NCBI GenBank assembly: GCA_045430285.1
Contig: JAILXV010000006.1
Location: 157,471 to 221,470 of the forward strand
Origin: Agarilytica sp045430285
GTDB taxonomy: Bacteria; Pseudomonadota; Gammaproteobacteria; Pseudomonadales; Cellvibrionaceae
DNA length: 64,000 nucleotides
Direction: 5' to 3'
Shown here: positions 1 through 9,372 of the stretch, in pieces
How the letters are laid out: every line of letters begins with the position of its first letter
Numbering within the stretch: the stretch's first letter is position 1
The notes under the pieces: generated by a model
Seen by the model: the letters and a program-made list of their open reading frames with translations, nothing else
Databases searched by the model: none
What the model was told of the DNA's origin: nothing
Translations under genes and position numbers: made by a program

Positions 1-3000
1 AAAGTGACCTTAGGTGCTACAACATCAGCCAGGGTCTGAACGGCGAGGTGGGATTCGTGAGCCTCAGAAATTGAGTTTTCGTTTGTACTAACGGGCATAC
101 TCATGCCGGTCATCCCCAAACACGCTGAAATTTTTCCCTTATCGCCATCGATGACAAATACCTGATCAAGTCGTTTTGACTGATTGTATTTATTAGCAAA
201 CTTCAACGTGCTCTCAAACACCTCGATACCCAAGGATGTGTCTAGCGGCTTCATGCCGAACACCTTGAGCAGGTGCGCTTCTTCTTCCGCTGTTACACCC
301 ATTCCCCCATTCGCCCATAACGGCCAGTTGATCGCAACAGACACCCCATTACGCTGGCCCTTGTGGACAAGTTGGTTGCGATAAGATGAAAAGTAATCGA
401 GATAACTATTCGCCGCGGCATAATCAGCTTGCCCTTGGTTCGGCATAAGCGCGGCTATTGAAGAAAACATCATAAAGAAATCAAGATTGTCGTTTTTTGT
501 TAGTGTGTCTAAATGTCGCACACCCAATGTTTTGGTTTCGATCACTTTTTGAAACGACACGCGTGATTTACGAATAATATAGGCGTCTTCGATGACGCCC
601 GCTGCGTGGATCACGCCATTAATATCTGAATGGCTTCCTCTTATTTTTGCCATAACACTGGCCATGGCTTGCCCATCAGAAATATTTACAGAGTAGTAGT
701 TACACTGCCCGCCCAGGTTCACGATGGATTCACAGATACTTTGTATGTGTTGGTTTAGAACAGAGCGCCCTAACAGAATGATATTCGCATTATAATGTTT
801 CGCGAGATAAGACGAAAAAATCACTCCCAGTCCGCCTGCGCCCCCACTTAAAATATAGGTTCCACCTTTACGGAATACGCTTTTCTCGGAAACACCTATT
901 TCCATAGCATCATCAAAAGCTATCACTTGCCGAATCTCACGGACGTTGCCCGAAACCCTTATTTCATGTAGCTTCGCATCGGAATGACGCAGCAGTTCTG
1001 CCATCGCGATGGTAACCGGTTCGCGCTTTCCGTTTACACGGTCGTCATCTGGGATAGACAAGCCCAATGTTTGTATATCGATATTGGGATTTTCGTAGAT
1101 AAGTGTTCTTGCAAAACCCGCCACCATCGCATGACAGGGCCGTAATTCCGGCTCATCATCCCGATAGCAATACATCATTTTTATTTTTTTATAGGCACGC
1201 TGTTTCATAAGCGTCTGGGTAAGAGATAAAATGGCGTATATACCAAAGTCTTTCACATTTACTTCTGTATTACTAATATGGTGATCCTCGTCATTCATAT
1301 TCCACATATGTAACACGTGTGAAATCGTTATTTTTAAGGATTTAATATGCGCGACTAAGCGAACAATATCTTCTTGATTCACTGGGGACAAAACCACATT
1401 AAAATCATCAATACGCTGATAACGTTCACCTGTTGACACCACAAAGATTGGAACGTTTTCTGCAATATTTAAGGCAACTTTTTCGCGAATCGATTTCGTA
1501 TTGGACAAGACCAGAATCGCGCTAACTGTTGACCTTGAACTATCATCAGACTCAGGAATGGAACTAAGAACGGGAACAGAAACGAAAGTTGATCGGTAAT
1601 ATATATCAGCGGCACTAGCCCTTGTGATCGCTGGGGGAATTGTGCAAAACGACGGTGCCACACTATCTGTTAACGCATCAATTGGTTTTGGCCTAGATGT
1701 TAAAGGCGTTATACTATTTTCTGTGTCTTCAACCCCTACCCCAATCTCCGGCCGAATCGCTGACCCAATTGCCCGCTTTTGTAGACCATACAGTTTAATC
1801 ACCACCTTACCTTGCTCATCCATCATCACTGCGTCATAACGCAATTCATTCGTGGCCAGAGAAGCAGAGGACTCTTGATTTTTACTTGATGCTTTGGCGT
1901 ACACCCATTGTGTTGCACCGATTTTTCCTAGAATGTCGATACGTTCGAGACTAAAAGGAACATACTGATAACCTGTCTGCTTCTGCCCCAAAAGTGTTAA
2001 TAACACAATAGACTGGAACACCCCATCCATCATCGTGGGGTGAAGCACAAAATCGCAAAATCCTGCTCGGGTGCACTCCGGCGCAACAAGCTTGGTTAAT
2101 ACTTCCGAATCCGAGACCCAAGAAGATTCAATGGGTCTAAAGCTCTCGCCATACGATAAGCCAAACTTTTTAAATGTTTGATAAAGTGTTGATGCATCAA
2201 CCGCAACACCATGCTTTTCATTATCGAACGACTGTTTGAGCGCATTAACATCCAATCTATTATGTGTAAGGAAACCATCGAGACCTTCATCAGCGAAAAC
2301 GTCGCCCTCACCACCGAACACTAGCCGCCCCTTGGCATGGAGGTTTTTTTCCACATGGATCTCGTATGCTATTTCTTTTCGCTTTTCTTTTTCTTTTTCT
2401 TTTTCAATAGGGCCCTTGGTATCGCCAGCGTTATTCAAACGTATTTCTAAATCGATTGGGATGTCATTTACCGCGACAGGTTTTAACCAGTAGACATCTT
2501 GAATACTGATAATACCCCTATAAACCCCAGCGCTCTCACTTGCCGCACGTACCAGCTCGAGATACGCCACTCCGGGTAAAAACTTTGTTCCTTGAACAAC
2601 GTGATCTCTCAAGTAAAACTCACCGCCGGATAGCTTTTTTGAGAATAATGCCTCGTTCATATTCACGAGCCCGTGATTGGCCGCAGGAATAGACGACATA
2701 TCAGCATCACTTCTCATTAACTCTTTGGGACGCACAATATCGTCGCCAAACCAACAACGCTTTTGAGCAAAAAAATAGGTCGGCAATGGCAGTCGGCGGG
2801 GATGATTAACCGAGGAATAATACTGCGACCAATCTAACTTGCTCCCCTTCACCCATGCCGCTGCAAGTTCAAACAGATTCGCGCCTGAATCCACCCTTAG
2901 TACTTGTGGTTTTTCTCCCCGCTTGATCTTTACGTGACCATAGGCATAACGAGAAGTGTCAGCGCCTTGTTCTAGGAATCGATGTATATTTTTAGTCAAC

Positions 3001-4562
3001 TCGTCCAACGACGAAACGACGAAGGCCAGGCGCGTCGTCATTTGAGATCGTCCACAGCTGAGCGTGTACGCCAAACGGCCAAGGAATACTCGTTCTTCAG
3101 TGGGTGAAAGATTTTTTTTATGACGCAATAGAAACTCACAAACTTCTGCCAGGTAAGGGCTAAGCGCTTTATTCTTACTAGAAAAAGGGATAAGTACGGG
3201 GAATTTCGTTTGTTGTTCAGTGCTGTCTTGGTCCGGCTGTGTAGGCGCTTCTTCAAGAATCACGTGACCATTCACGCCGCCCATTCCAAAAGACGACACG
3301 CTCGCGCGTCTTGGAATCTCTTTACCATTTATATCTTCGATTCGATTCCATGCGATATTTTTGTTCGCCATATAGAACGGGCTATCGTTCAAATCCAAAT
3401 AAGGGTTTAGACGATTAAAGTTTTGTAATGCGGGTATTTTTTTATGCTGCAAAGACAATATCGTCTTGATAATTCCAGCTATACCGGATGCGCTCTCTAA
3501 ATGCCCAACATTTGTTTTAACGGCACTCAACGCGCAATAGGCGTTACGCGAAATGCCACCACCAAGTTTTTGGTACGCGTCTTTAAGCGCACTAATTTCA
3601 ATAGGGTCCCCCATTGGCGTACCGGTGCCATGAGCTTCAACGTAGGTAATCGAATTAGGAGTTACTTGCGCGTTATTAAACGCTTTTTGAATCACTTCTG
3701 ATTGTGCTCTCACCGTCGGTGAGGTTAAAAAATTTGCTCTCCCCCCATGATTAATGGCGGAGCCTTTAATGACGGCGTGGATATTGTCCCCATCGTCAAG
3801 AGCACGCTCTAGACTTTTAATAAATAAGGTCCCAACACCCTCAGCACGAACGTACCCGTTTGCGCCTTCATCAAAGGTCTTGCATTGACCATCGGCAGAC
3901 AACATGCCGGATTTACTGTGAGACAGATACATTGTCGGCGCGAGCAAGGCATTCACACCTCCAACAATCGCCGCTTCACATTCTCCGTTTGCTATATCCC
4001 GCATCGCGTTATGTAGGGCCACAAGGCCACTCGAACATGCGGTATCCACAGACTCGCTTCGCCCATGAAAATCGAAAAGAAATGAGACACGGTTCGAGAG
4101 TATCGAATGCACCGTACCAGTAGACACGAAAGGTGCAATATCCTGCTTCAGCTCACGCATGAGTTCCGCGTAATCATTTTTTGATACGCCAGCATAGACG
4201 CCAATTTCTCTACCGGATAGGTCCTCAACGTTATATCCCGCATCTTCGAGACACTTCCATGATGACATTAAAAAGAGTCGATGCTGCGGGTCGATACACG
4301 CCGCTTCCTTTGGGGATATACCAAAAAACATGGGATCAAACTTATCCATATTGGAGATAAACCCTCCCCACTTCACCTTCGTACGATTTGCAGTTGTTTC
4401 TGGGTCGCCATAATAATCTTCCCAGCACCAACGATCTTTAGGGACCTCGCTAATCGAACTGATATTGTTTTCTAAATTTTCCCAAAACTGATGATAATTA
4501 TCTGCGCCAGGAAAACGGCAATCCATGCCCACTACAGCGAATGCTTGATGTTGTTTTTTCAT
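1..4562 (-). CDS. trans-AT type I polyketide synthase, KS-DH-KR (partial, runs off left edge)
   Basis: Open for 1520 codons without a stop from an ATG at 4562 to the window edge; an in-frame TAA lies 15 bases upstream of this ATG and an AAGAGA stretch sits about 8-13 bases before it. Domains: ketosynthase (residues 1-430) with active-site Cys in DTACSSG near residue 175, His in EAHGTGTPMG near 312 and a second His in NVGHLESASG. A dehydratase follows (about 630-900) with HVVQGTKFLPG and the Asp-bearing HPTMMDG. A ketoreductase (about 1040-1460) has GGAGGLG and a YAAAN catalytic Tyr. No acyltransferase lies between KS and DH, so extender units must come from a separate AT; one is encoded just upstream (5696-6796). 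The sequence after KR should hold an ACP, but it is outside the window. All visible catalytic residues are intact, so the module should make a reduced or dehydrated two-carbon extension. Confidence 0.93.
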   Translation of the reverse strand, partial: MKKQHQAFAVVGMDCRFPGADNYHQFWENLENNISSISEVPKDRWCWEDYYGDPETTANRTKVKWGGFISNMDKFDPMFFGISPKEAACIDPQHRLFLMSSWKCLEDAGYNVEDLSGREIGVYAGVSKNDYAELMRELKQDIAPFVSTGTVHSILSNRVSFLFDFHGRSESVDTACSSGLVALHNAMRDIANGECEAAIVGGVNALLAPTMYLSHSKSGMLSADGQCKTFDEGANGYVRAEGVGTLFIKSLERALDDGDNIHAVIKGSAINHGGRANFLTSPTVRAQSEVIQKAFNNAQVTPNSITYVEAHGTGTPMGDPIEISALKDAYQKLGGGISRNAYCALSAVKTNVGHLESASGIAGIIKTILSLQHKKIPALQNFNRLNPYLDLNDSPFYMANKNIAWNRIEDINGKEIPRRASVSSFGMGGVNGHVILEEAPTQPDQDSTEQQTKFPVLIPFSSKNKALSPYLAEVCEFLLRHKKNLSPTEERVFLGRLAYTLSCGRSQMTTRLAFVVSSLDELTKNIHRFLEQGADTSRYAYGHVKIKRGEKPQVLRVDSGANLFELAAAWVKGSKLDWSQYYSSVNHPRRLPLPTYFFAQKRCWFGDDIVRPKELMRSDADMSSIPAANHGLVNMNEALFSKKLSGGEFYLRDHVVQGTKFLPGVAYLELVRAASESAGVYRGIISIQDVYWLKPVAVNDIPIDLEIRLNNAGDTKGPIEKEKEKEKRKEIAYEIHVEKNLHAKGRLVFGGEGDVFADEGLDGFLTHNRLDVNALKQSFDNEKHGVAVDASTLYQTFKKFGLSYGESFRPIESSWVSDSEVLTKLVAPECTRAGFCDFVLHPTMMDGVFQSIVLLTLLGQKQTGYQYVPFSLERIDILGKIGATQWVYAKASSKNQESSASLATNELRYDAVMMDEQGKVVIKLYGLQKRAIGSAIRPEIGVGVEDTENSITPLTSRPKPIDALTDSVAPSFCTIPPAITRASAADIYYRSTFVSVPVLSSIPESDDSSRSTVSAILVLSNTKSIREKVALNIAENVPIFVVSTGERYQRIDDFNVVLSPVNQEDIVRLVAHIKSLKITISHVLHMWNMNDEDHHISNTEVNVKDFGIYAILSLTQTLMKQRAYKKIKMMYCYRDDEPELRPCHAMVAGFARTLIYENPNIDIQTLGLSIPDDDRVNGKREPVTIAMAELLRHSDAKLHEIRVSGNVREIRQVIAFDDAMEIGVSEKSVFRKGGTYILSGGAGGLGVIFSSYLAKHYNANIILLGRSVLNQHIQSICESIVNLGGQCNYYSVNISDGQAMASVMAKIRGSHSDINGVIHAAGVIEDAYIIRKSRVSFQKVIETKTLGVRHLDTLTKNDNLDFFMMFSSIAALMPNQGQADYAAANSYLDYFSSYRNQLVHKGQRNGVSVAINWPLWANGGMGVTAEEEAHLLKVFGMKPLDTSLGIEVFESTLKFANKYNQSKRLDQVFVIDGDKGKISACLGMTGMSMPVSTNENSISEAHESHLAVQTLADVVAPKVT

Positions 4563-4605
4563 ATCATCAGTCTCTTAATATGGCGCAAATGCACCAGCCT
4601 TTAAC

Positions 4606-4634
4606 CAAAAAGCCCCTTAACTTCTTAAGGGGCT
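4606..4634 (-). terminator. rho-independent terminator between the secreted-protein gene and the PKS
   Basis: A perfect 10-bp stem (AGCCCCTTAA, loop GAAG on the minus strand, TTAAGGGGCT) is followed by a run of four to five T on the minus strand. It lies about 105 bases after the stop of the 4741-5517 gene and about 45 bases before the PKS start. It should stop or attenuate transcription coming from the AT and secreted-protein genes. Confidence 0.8.
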
Positions 4635-4740
4635 ACGTGATGCATTATGTAAGACGTGCTGTATAAGCAATAAACCCTACATACGTTTTCATAAATACAC
4701 CGTTGGAAATTCTAGAGGCTCTAGCGCCCCACTAAAACTT

Positions 4741-5517
4741 CTATTTTTGGATCATTTCTTCTTCGTAACCAAACCCTGGGAAGGTCACTACGTTACGCAC
4801 TTGTGCTGCAATTTGGCCGTTTGCAAGTGGGTGAAATTCAAAGTATCCCCACGCAACACCGTTGCCGTATTTGTCCGACGTAACTTCACAGTTAATGACA
4901 CCACCACGACCAACAGGCTGCATAGGGCCACGAGATTGATAGTTAATAACAATGTCTTTTTTGTTGTGGCCACGCTTAAGCACATAGCTACCACCCGCCG
5001 CGAACATTGTGCCCGCTGGAACGTGTGTACCTGCGAATTCACCACCCAACTCAATCCCTGCAGGATCAACAACGGCCAAAGCCCAGCCACCATCGATAAT
5101 GGGATAACCTTTACCTGGATTACGTTTTTTCCCAGAGACTAATACTGCACGGTAATCCGCTGCGGGATCGATTTGGAAACCGGTAAAATAAAGACGAGGG
5201 TCATTCACATCAAGACCAAAACGCTCTTGATAGAACGCGATTGCGTCTTGACGGTTCTGCTCGATTTCTTCATCAGAATATCCCATAACATTCTTGAAAA
5301 AATCCATTCCGTCGCCACCTGCCATTCCATCCAAGAAAAAAGTGCCATCTACGGAATCGAACGGACGCGTTGATATAAAAGTAAACACTTTTTTCAAGTT
5401 ATCTGGCTTATTTTTGAAGCTCTTCGTGCTATACATTCCATGACCAGAGTCAGCGGATACACTGAACGACAACGCGAGTAGTGATGACGCGATTAAAGAG
5501 GTGATTTTTTTTAACAT
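4741..5517 (-). CDS. secreted protein of unknown family in a trans-AT PKS locus
   Basis: 258 residues starting at an ATG with a strong AAGGA ribosome-binding site. The N-terminus is a clear signal peptide: a Lys-Lys start, a hydrophobic Leu/Ala/Ser core, and probable cleavage after SVSA near residue 22. The mature protein is rich in Gly and aromatic residues and has only one Cys, so it has no disulfide. I see no known catalytic motif and do not recognise the family. It sits between the stand-alone acyltransferase and the PKS on the same strand, and a strong terminator follows it. That suggests it is transcribed more heavily than the PKS. Export to the periplasm or outside is inferred from the signal peptide. 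Possible jobs include binding, modifying or protecting against the polyketide product, but the sequence does not show which. Confidence 0.85.
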   Translation of the reverse strand: MLKKITSLIASSLLALSFSVSADSGHGMYSTKSFKNKPDNLKKVFTFISTRPFDSVDGTFFLDGMAGGDGMDFFKNVMGYSDEEIEQNRQDAIAFYQERFGLDVNDPRLYFTGFQIDPAADYRAVLVSGKKRNPGKGYPIIDGGWALAVVDPAGIELGGEFAGTHVPAGTMFAAGGSYVLKRGHNKKDIVINYQSRGPMQPVGRGGVINCEVTSDKYGNGVAWGYFEFHPLANGQIAAQVRNVVTFPGFGYEEEMIQK

Positions 5518-5695
5518 GACACATTCCTTTTAATGGTTATTGAGGTTTATTGAACTATTTAAATTTTTATTTCTACTTTCTTTACTACTTTACCTTCTGT
5601 CTAAAAAAGAAGGATATTTCTACATTCGGCTTCTTTTGAGCAAATTATCCTCCCCCTACTTCACTAGGCGAAAAAAGCAGGCATATATGATTAAG

Positions 5696-6796
5696 CTACT
5701 TTCTGATATCAGATAGAGGCAAATATCCGTCGATCTCATTTAGATATATCACGGGCCTAAACCCGAATAGATTTATCGCCGGTGATCTCGTTGTAAAGTC
5801 ACCGGCCAGACAATTAAGCTGCACCGATTCACCGACCTTACATTTCTTATTCCATTCTTCCACGATGTGGTTAAGGTCATTATTTTCACCCTCGACTATG
5901 GGCACCGCCATGTCCTTGTTTTTTTCCGCACTGCGGATGCCAACAATTTCATCGTAGTCAGGCTTAATTTTTAATACTAACTTTGTTAATACATCGCCCG
6001 CTCCTACTTCCCTAAACTCCTTCACACCGGCATTCATCAGGTACTCGATTATCTGAAACCAGAGTACGGACCCCGTAATCTGATCAGAAAGATTCTGCAC
6101 AATATGTTCTTTCTTGTAGGGCCGAGCGGTAACATTTGAGATTACCGGCACCTCCATGTCACCGAAATCAAAGGTAGAAATATAGGCAGCAAATAATTCG
6201 GCGGCGGGCCTCATTAATCGCGAGTGAAATGCGCCACTTGTATTGATCGGTATAAATACTCCGCCTGCGGATTCAATAAATTGTTGACTATCAGAGACTT
6301 GAGCGCTTGCACCAGAAATAACCGTTTGCGTTCTCGTGTTGTAGTTCGCAATATCCACATCGCAAAGCCCGTTAGACGTGAGTATTGTCGATATCATTTC
6401 TTCAGATAGATTTAGAATTGCAGCCATTGCACCATTTTTAGCTTGGGACATTAGCTCGCCGCGTTTCTTTACTAAGCGAAGCCCGTCGCCAAAACTCAAT
6501 GCGCCAGCGGCGTTTAATGCGTTGTATTCACCCAGACTATGCCCCGCCACATAACTGGGTCGCATACTATATTTCTGAAGAGTCTGTAGATACGAAAGTG
6601 CGCTAACCACATAAATTGCGGGCTGCGTATACTGGGTATGATTAAGTTTCCCGTCTCTATCTTCGCAACATAAGTCGCGAATAGAATAACCAAGAATGGC
6701 GTCGGCCTCTTCTTCTTGCCTGGGAAACAAGTCAAATAATTCGCACCCCATGCCTTTAAACTGGGAGCCTTGTCCTGGAAAAATATAGCTAATCAT
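5696..6796 (-). CDS. stand-alone malonyl-CoA acyltransferase (trans-AT) for the polyketide synthase
   Basis: 366 residues. The first ~290 form an FabD/PKS-type acyltransferase: FPGQGSQ at the N-terminus, the nucleophile Ser87 in GHSLGEY, Arg112 in KKRGE and the catalytic His191 in GAFHSRLM. The family transfers malonyl from CoA to the phosphopantetheine arm of carrier proteins. It is unlikely to be the housekeeping fabD because no fabH, fabG or acpP genes are nearby and an AT-less PKS lies downstream on the same strand. A C-terminal extension of roughly 70 residues goes beyond the usual AT length and is unidentified. An AAGGAT ribosome-binding site supports the chosen ATG. The extender specificity (malonyl) is an inference from AFH next to the catalytic His. 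Confidence 0.9.
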   Translation of the reverse strand: MISYIFPGQGSQFKGMGCELFDLFPRQEEEADAILGYSIRDLCCEDRDGKLNHTQYTQPAIYVVSALSYLQTLQKYSMRPSYVAGHSLGEYNALNAAGALSFGDGLRLVKKRGELMSQAKNGAMAAILNLSEEMISTILTSNGLCDVDIANYNTRTQTVISGASAQVSDSQQFIESAGGVFIPINTSGAFHSRLMRPAAELFAAYISTFDFGDMEVPVISNVTARPYKKEHIVQNLSDQITGSVLWFQIIEYLMNAGVKEFREVGAGDVLTKLVLKIKPDYDEIVGIRSAEKNKDMAVPIVEGENNDLNHIVEEWNKKCKVGESVQLNCLAGDFTTRSPAINLFGFRPVIYLNEIDGYLPLSDIRK

Positions 6797-7180
6797 TCGA
6801 CAACATCCTTAACCTTTACCCTTTCCTCACGTCATCCTGAAGAAAATAAAAGTTGGCTTACAAATTTGGCATACAGATATAGTTATGTGCAATCCAGCAA
6901 TTCTTTTTGTCGCTGTGATGATGCGTATTATTTTTAATTCGGCAGCACTTCGTATGTAACATATGTCACACAGAAATCTGCATTTATCACAATGTGATAA
7001 ATTCGTGATATTTAAAAATATCTTTGCATCTAAAACACGTTAATTATTTTCCCAAACCACGCACCAACAAATACTGAATATTATTTCGTCGGTGCGTAAG
7101 GATATTATTCGTACGGCATTACAGTGTAGAATGACACTATTAAACCCATAAAGACGCCTCAAATAGTAACTGGGAATAAA
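6797..7180. promoter_or_regulatory. divergent intergenic region with a 21-bp palindrome
   Basis: 384 bases separate the leftward acyltransferase gene from the rightward oxidoreductase gene, so both promoters should lie here. At 6982-7002 two 10-base arms, ATTTATCACA and TGTGATAAAT, are exact inverted copies around one central A. A GTGATAT stretch follows at 7005-7011 and a TGTCACA at 6964-6970. The symmetry is typical of a dimeric repressor or activator site. The order TCACA-N-TGTGA is not the CRP arrangement (TGTGA-N6-TCACA). No gene was found in the rest of the gap. Confidence 0.5.
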
Positions 7181-9367
7181 ATGACCAAGATTGTCGGCGG
7201 CGGCGCCAAGAAGATTCTTTACACTCTCAACACGGTGAGGCGCATCGGTCTTTTAAAATCAGCAAAAGCACTGAGCGCAAACAATGCATGTAAAGCCTGT
7301 GGTCTCGGCATGGGCGGGCAGCGTGGCGGCATGACAAACGAAAATGGCGAATTCCCCTCGGTTTGCAACAAAAGCGTGCAAGCGCAATCAACTGATATTC
7401 AACACCCCATACCAACGGAGATATTCGATCACAGTATTCAAGACCTCAAAGATCTTAGTGGTCACCAAATTGAACATCTTGGCCGCTTAAATACGCCTTT
7501 ATATAAAGCGGCCCATGCAAGCCACCTTAATCCTATTCCGTGGTCCCAGGCGCTCGATATTGCGATAGCCAGATTTAAATCATCCAAACCTGAGCGGAGT
7601 TTCTTTTATAGCTCTGGACGTTCATCTAACGAAGCAGGATTTTTACTTCAGCTGTTTTCGCGAATGTTTGGCACCAACAACGTTAATAACTGTTCATATT
7701 ATTGCCATCAGGCATCGGCCGTTGGACTTAACACCACGATAGGTACAACCACCGCAACAATAGAACTGGAAGACCTCGCTCATTGCGATACTTTCTTCCT
7801 TATTGGCGCAAATCCTGCCTCAAACCATCCTCGCTTGATACATCAATTGAAAGCTTTGCGTGATCGCGGCGGCCAGGTAATCGTTATCAACCCAGCTAAA
7901 GAACCTGGCTTAGTTAAATTCTCCGTTCCTAAAAGCCCTAGCTCACTAATTAAAGGCGGTAACGAAATAGCTTCCCATTACCTGCAGCCCAAGATAGGTT
8001 CTGATATATGGGTAATGAGTGGCATTGCGAAATCCCTTATCGCGTCAAACGCCATAGACCTGGCATTTATTCACGCTTATACCGAAAGCTTTTCACATTA
8101 TGAAAAGCAGCTAAATGCCATACCTTGGGAAGCAATCGAATTTCACAGCGGCCTTAGTCAATCCGCCATCGAAAACGTCGCCCATTGTTACTCGCAAGCA
8201 GGTAGTGCTGTTTTTGCTTGGGGAATGGGTGTCACCCATCACACAAACGGCTGCGACAATGTGGAGTCCATTGTTAATCTTGCACTATTGCGCGGTATGG
8301 TCGGAAAACCTGGCGCCGGATTATTGCCCTTACGGGGCCACAGTAACGTTCAGGGTATTGGTACGATTGGCGTAAAACCTGTGCTGCCTAACGATGTAAT
8401 CGCATCACTGGAATCACATTTAGATGTGAGTTTTCCGAATACGGCCGGTCTCGACACGATGGCCTGTTTAGACGCGGCCCATAAAGGCGATATCGATCTA
8501 GCGCTAATGATGGGCGGAAATTTATATGAAGCTAGCCCCAATTCACACTGGGCCGAAACGGCACTCGACAATATTAAATGTAAGCTCTACCTAACAACCA
8601 CACTTAACAAAGGCCATGTTAATGGGATTGATAAGGGCGAAGCCCTAATTCTTCCCGTCACGGCACGTGACGAGGAGCACCAACCTACCACACAAGAGTC
8701 GATGTTTAATTATCTTCGCTTAAGCGACGGCGGCATTGGTCGCTTAGCAAATGTTCGCCCAGAGTCAGAGATCCTCTGCGAAATTGCACAGAATATTATT
8801 CCAAAAGAATATTTTGATTTTGGTCTTTTTAAATCTCATAAAACAGTACGAGAGGTAATTGCTAAATGTATCCCAGGTATGCATGAGCTAAAAAATATAG
8901 ACCGCACCAAAAAAGAATTTCACATCCAAAATCGCATCATGCATACACCAACATTTCCGACAGAAACGCAGAAGGCAAAATTTTCAACCTTCTCCATGCC
9001 CGACACGCCAAAAGATGAGACATCCGAGTATCCACTCACGCTCACAACCGTAAGATCCGAAGGGCAATTTAATACAATTATATATGAAGAAAATGACACT
9101 TACCGTGGTGTAAATAACAGGCATACGGTACTAATGAATGCGGACGACATGGAACTTCTAAATCTCACTGAAAAATCACACGTTAATATAAAATCAGACG
9201 TCGGTGAAATGTTATCGGTAAATGTGAAGACATTTGATATTCCCAAGGGAAATGTCATGGCATATTACCCTGAAACGAATACGCTCACGGGGTTACAGCA
9301 GGATCCTAGAAGCAAGACACCCAGCTTTAAAGCGATTAAGGTAACGATAGAAAATATTAACGATTAA
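7181..9367 (+). CDS. molybdopterin oxidoreductase, FdhF/YdeP family
   Basis: 728 residues, close to the usual ~760 of this formate-dehydrogenase-alpha-like family, which binds a bis-molybdopterin guanine dinucleotide cofactor. Cys residues near 37, 40 and 62 (CKACG...VCNKS) could ligate an N-terminal iron-sulfur cluster. SYYCHQASA near residue 180 matches the region that carries the Mo-ligand or active-site residue in the family. FLIGANPASNHPR and the later VMGGNLYEASPN-like stretch (written MMGGNLYEASPN here) are typical cofactor-binding segments. A C-terminal molydop-binding domain (about 600-728) includes RSEGQFNTI. There is no Tat or Sec signal, so it should be cytoplasmic. The substrate is unknown; E. 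coli YdeP is linked to acid resistance. No partner subunit or accessory gene is adjacent, and the gene ends 6 bases before the convergent solute-binding-protein gene. Confidence 0.87.
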   Translation: MTKIVGGGAKKILYTLNTVRRIGLLKSAKALSANNACKACGLGMGGQRGGMTNENGEFPSVCNKSVQAQSTDIQHPIPTEIFDHSIQDLKDLSGHQIEHLGRLNTPLYKAAHASHLNPIPWSQALDIAIARFKSSKPERSFFYSSGRSSNEAGFLLQLFSRMFGTNNVNNCSYYCHQASAVGLNTTIGTTTATIELEDLAHCDTFFLIGANPASNHPRLIHQLKALRDRGGQVIVINPAKEPGLVKFSVPKSPSSLIKGGNEIASHYLQPKIGSDIWVMSGIAKSLIASNAIDLAFIHAYTESFSHYEKQLNAIPWEAIEFHSGLSQSAIENVAHCYSQAGSAVFAWGMGVTHHTNGCDNVESIVNLALLRGMVGKPGAGLLPLRGHSNVQGIGTIGVKPVLPNDVIASLESHLDVSFPNTAGLDTMACLDAAHKGDIDLALMMGGNLYEASPNSHWAETALDNIKCKLYLTTTLNKGHVNGIDKGEALILPVTARDEEHQPTTQESMFNYLRLSDGGIGRLANVRPESEILCEIAQNIIPKEYFDFGLFKSHKTVREVIAKCIPGMHELKNIDRTKKEFHIQNRIMHTPTFPTETQKAKFSTFSMPDTPKDETSEYPLTLTTVRSEGQFNTIIYEENDTYRGVNNRHTVLMNADDMELLNLTEKSHVNIKSDVGEMLSVNVKTFDIPKGNVMAYYPETNTLTGLQQDPRSKTPSFKAIKVTIENIND

Positions 9368-9372
9368 TGTTT

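Noticed and set aside
4747..5142. 131-codon plus-strand open frame
   Set aside because: Fully antisense to the signal-peptide protein gene, with no ribosome-binding site or family features.
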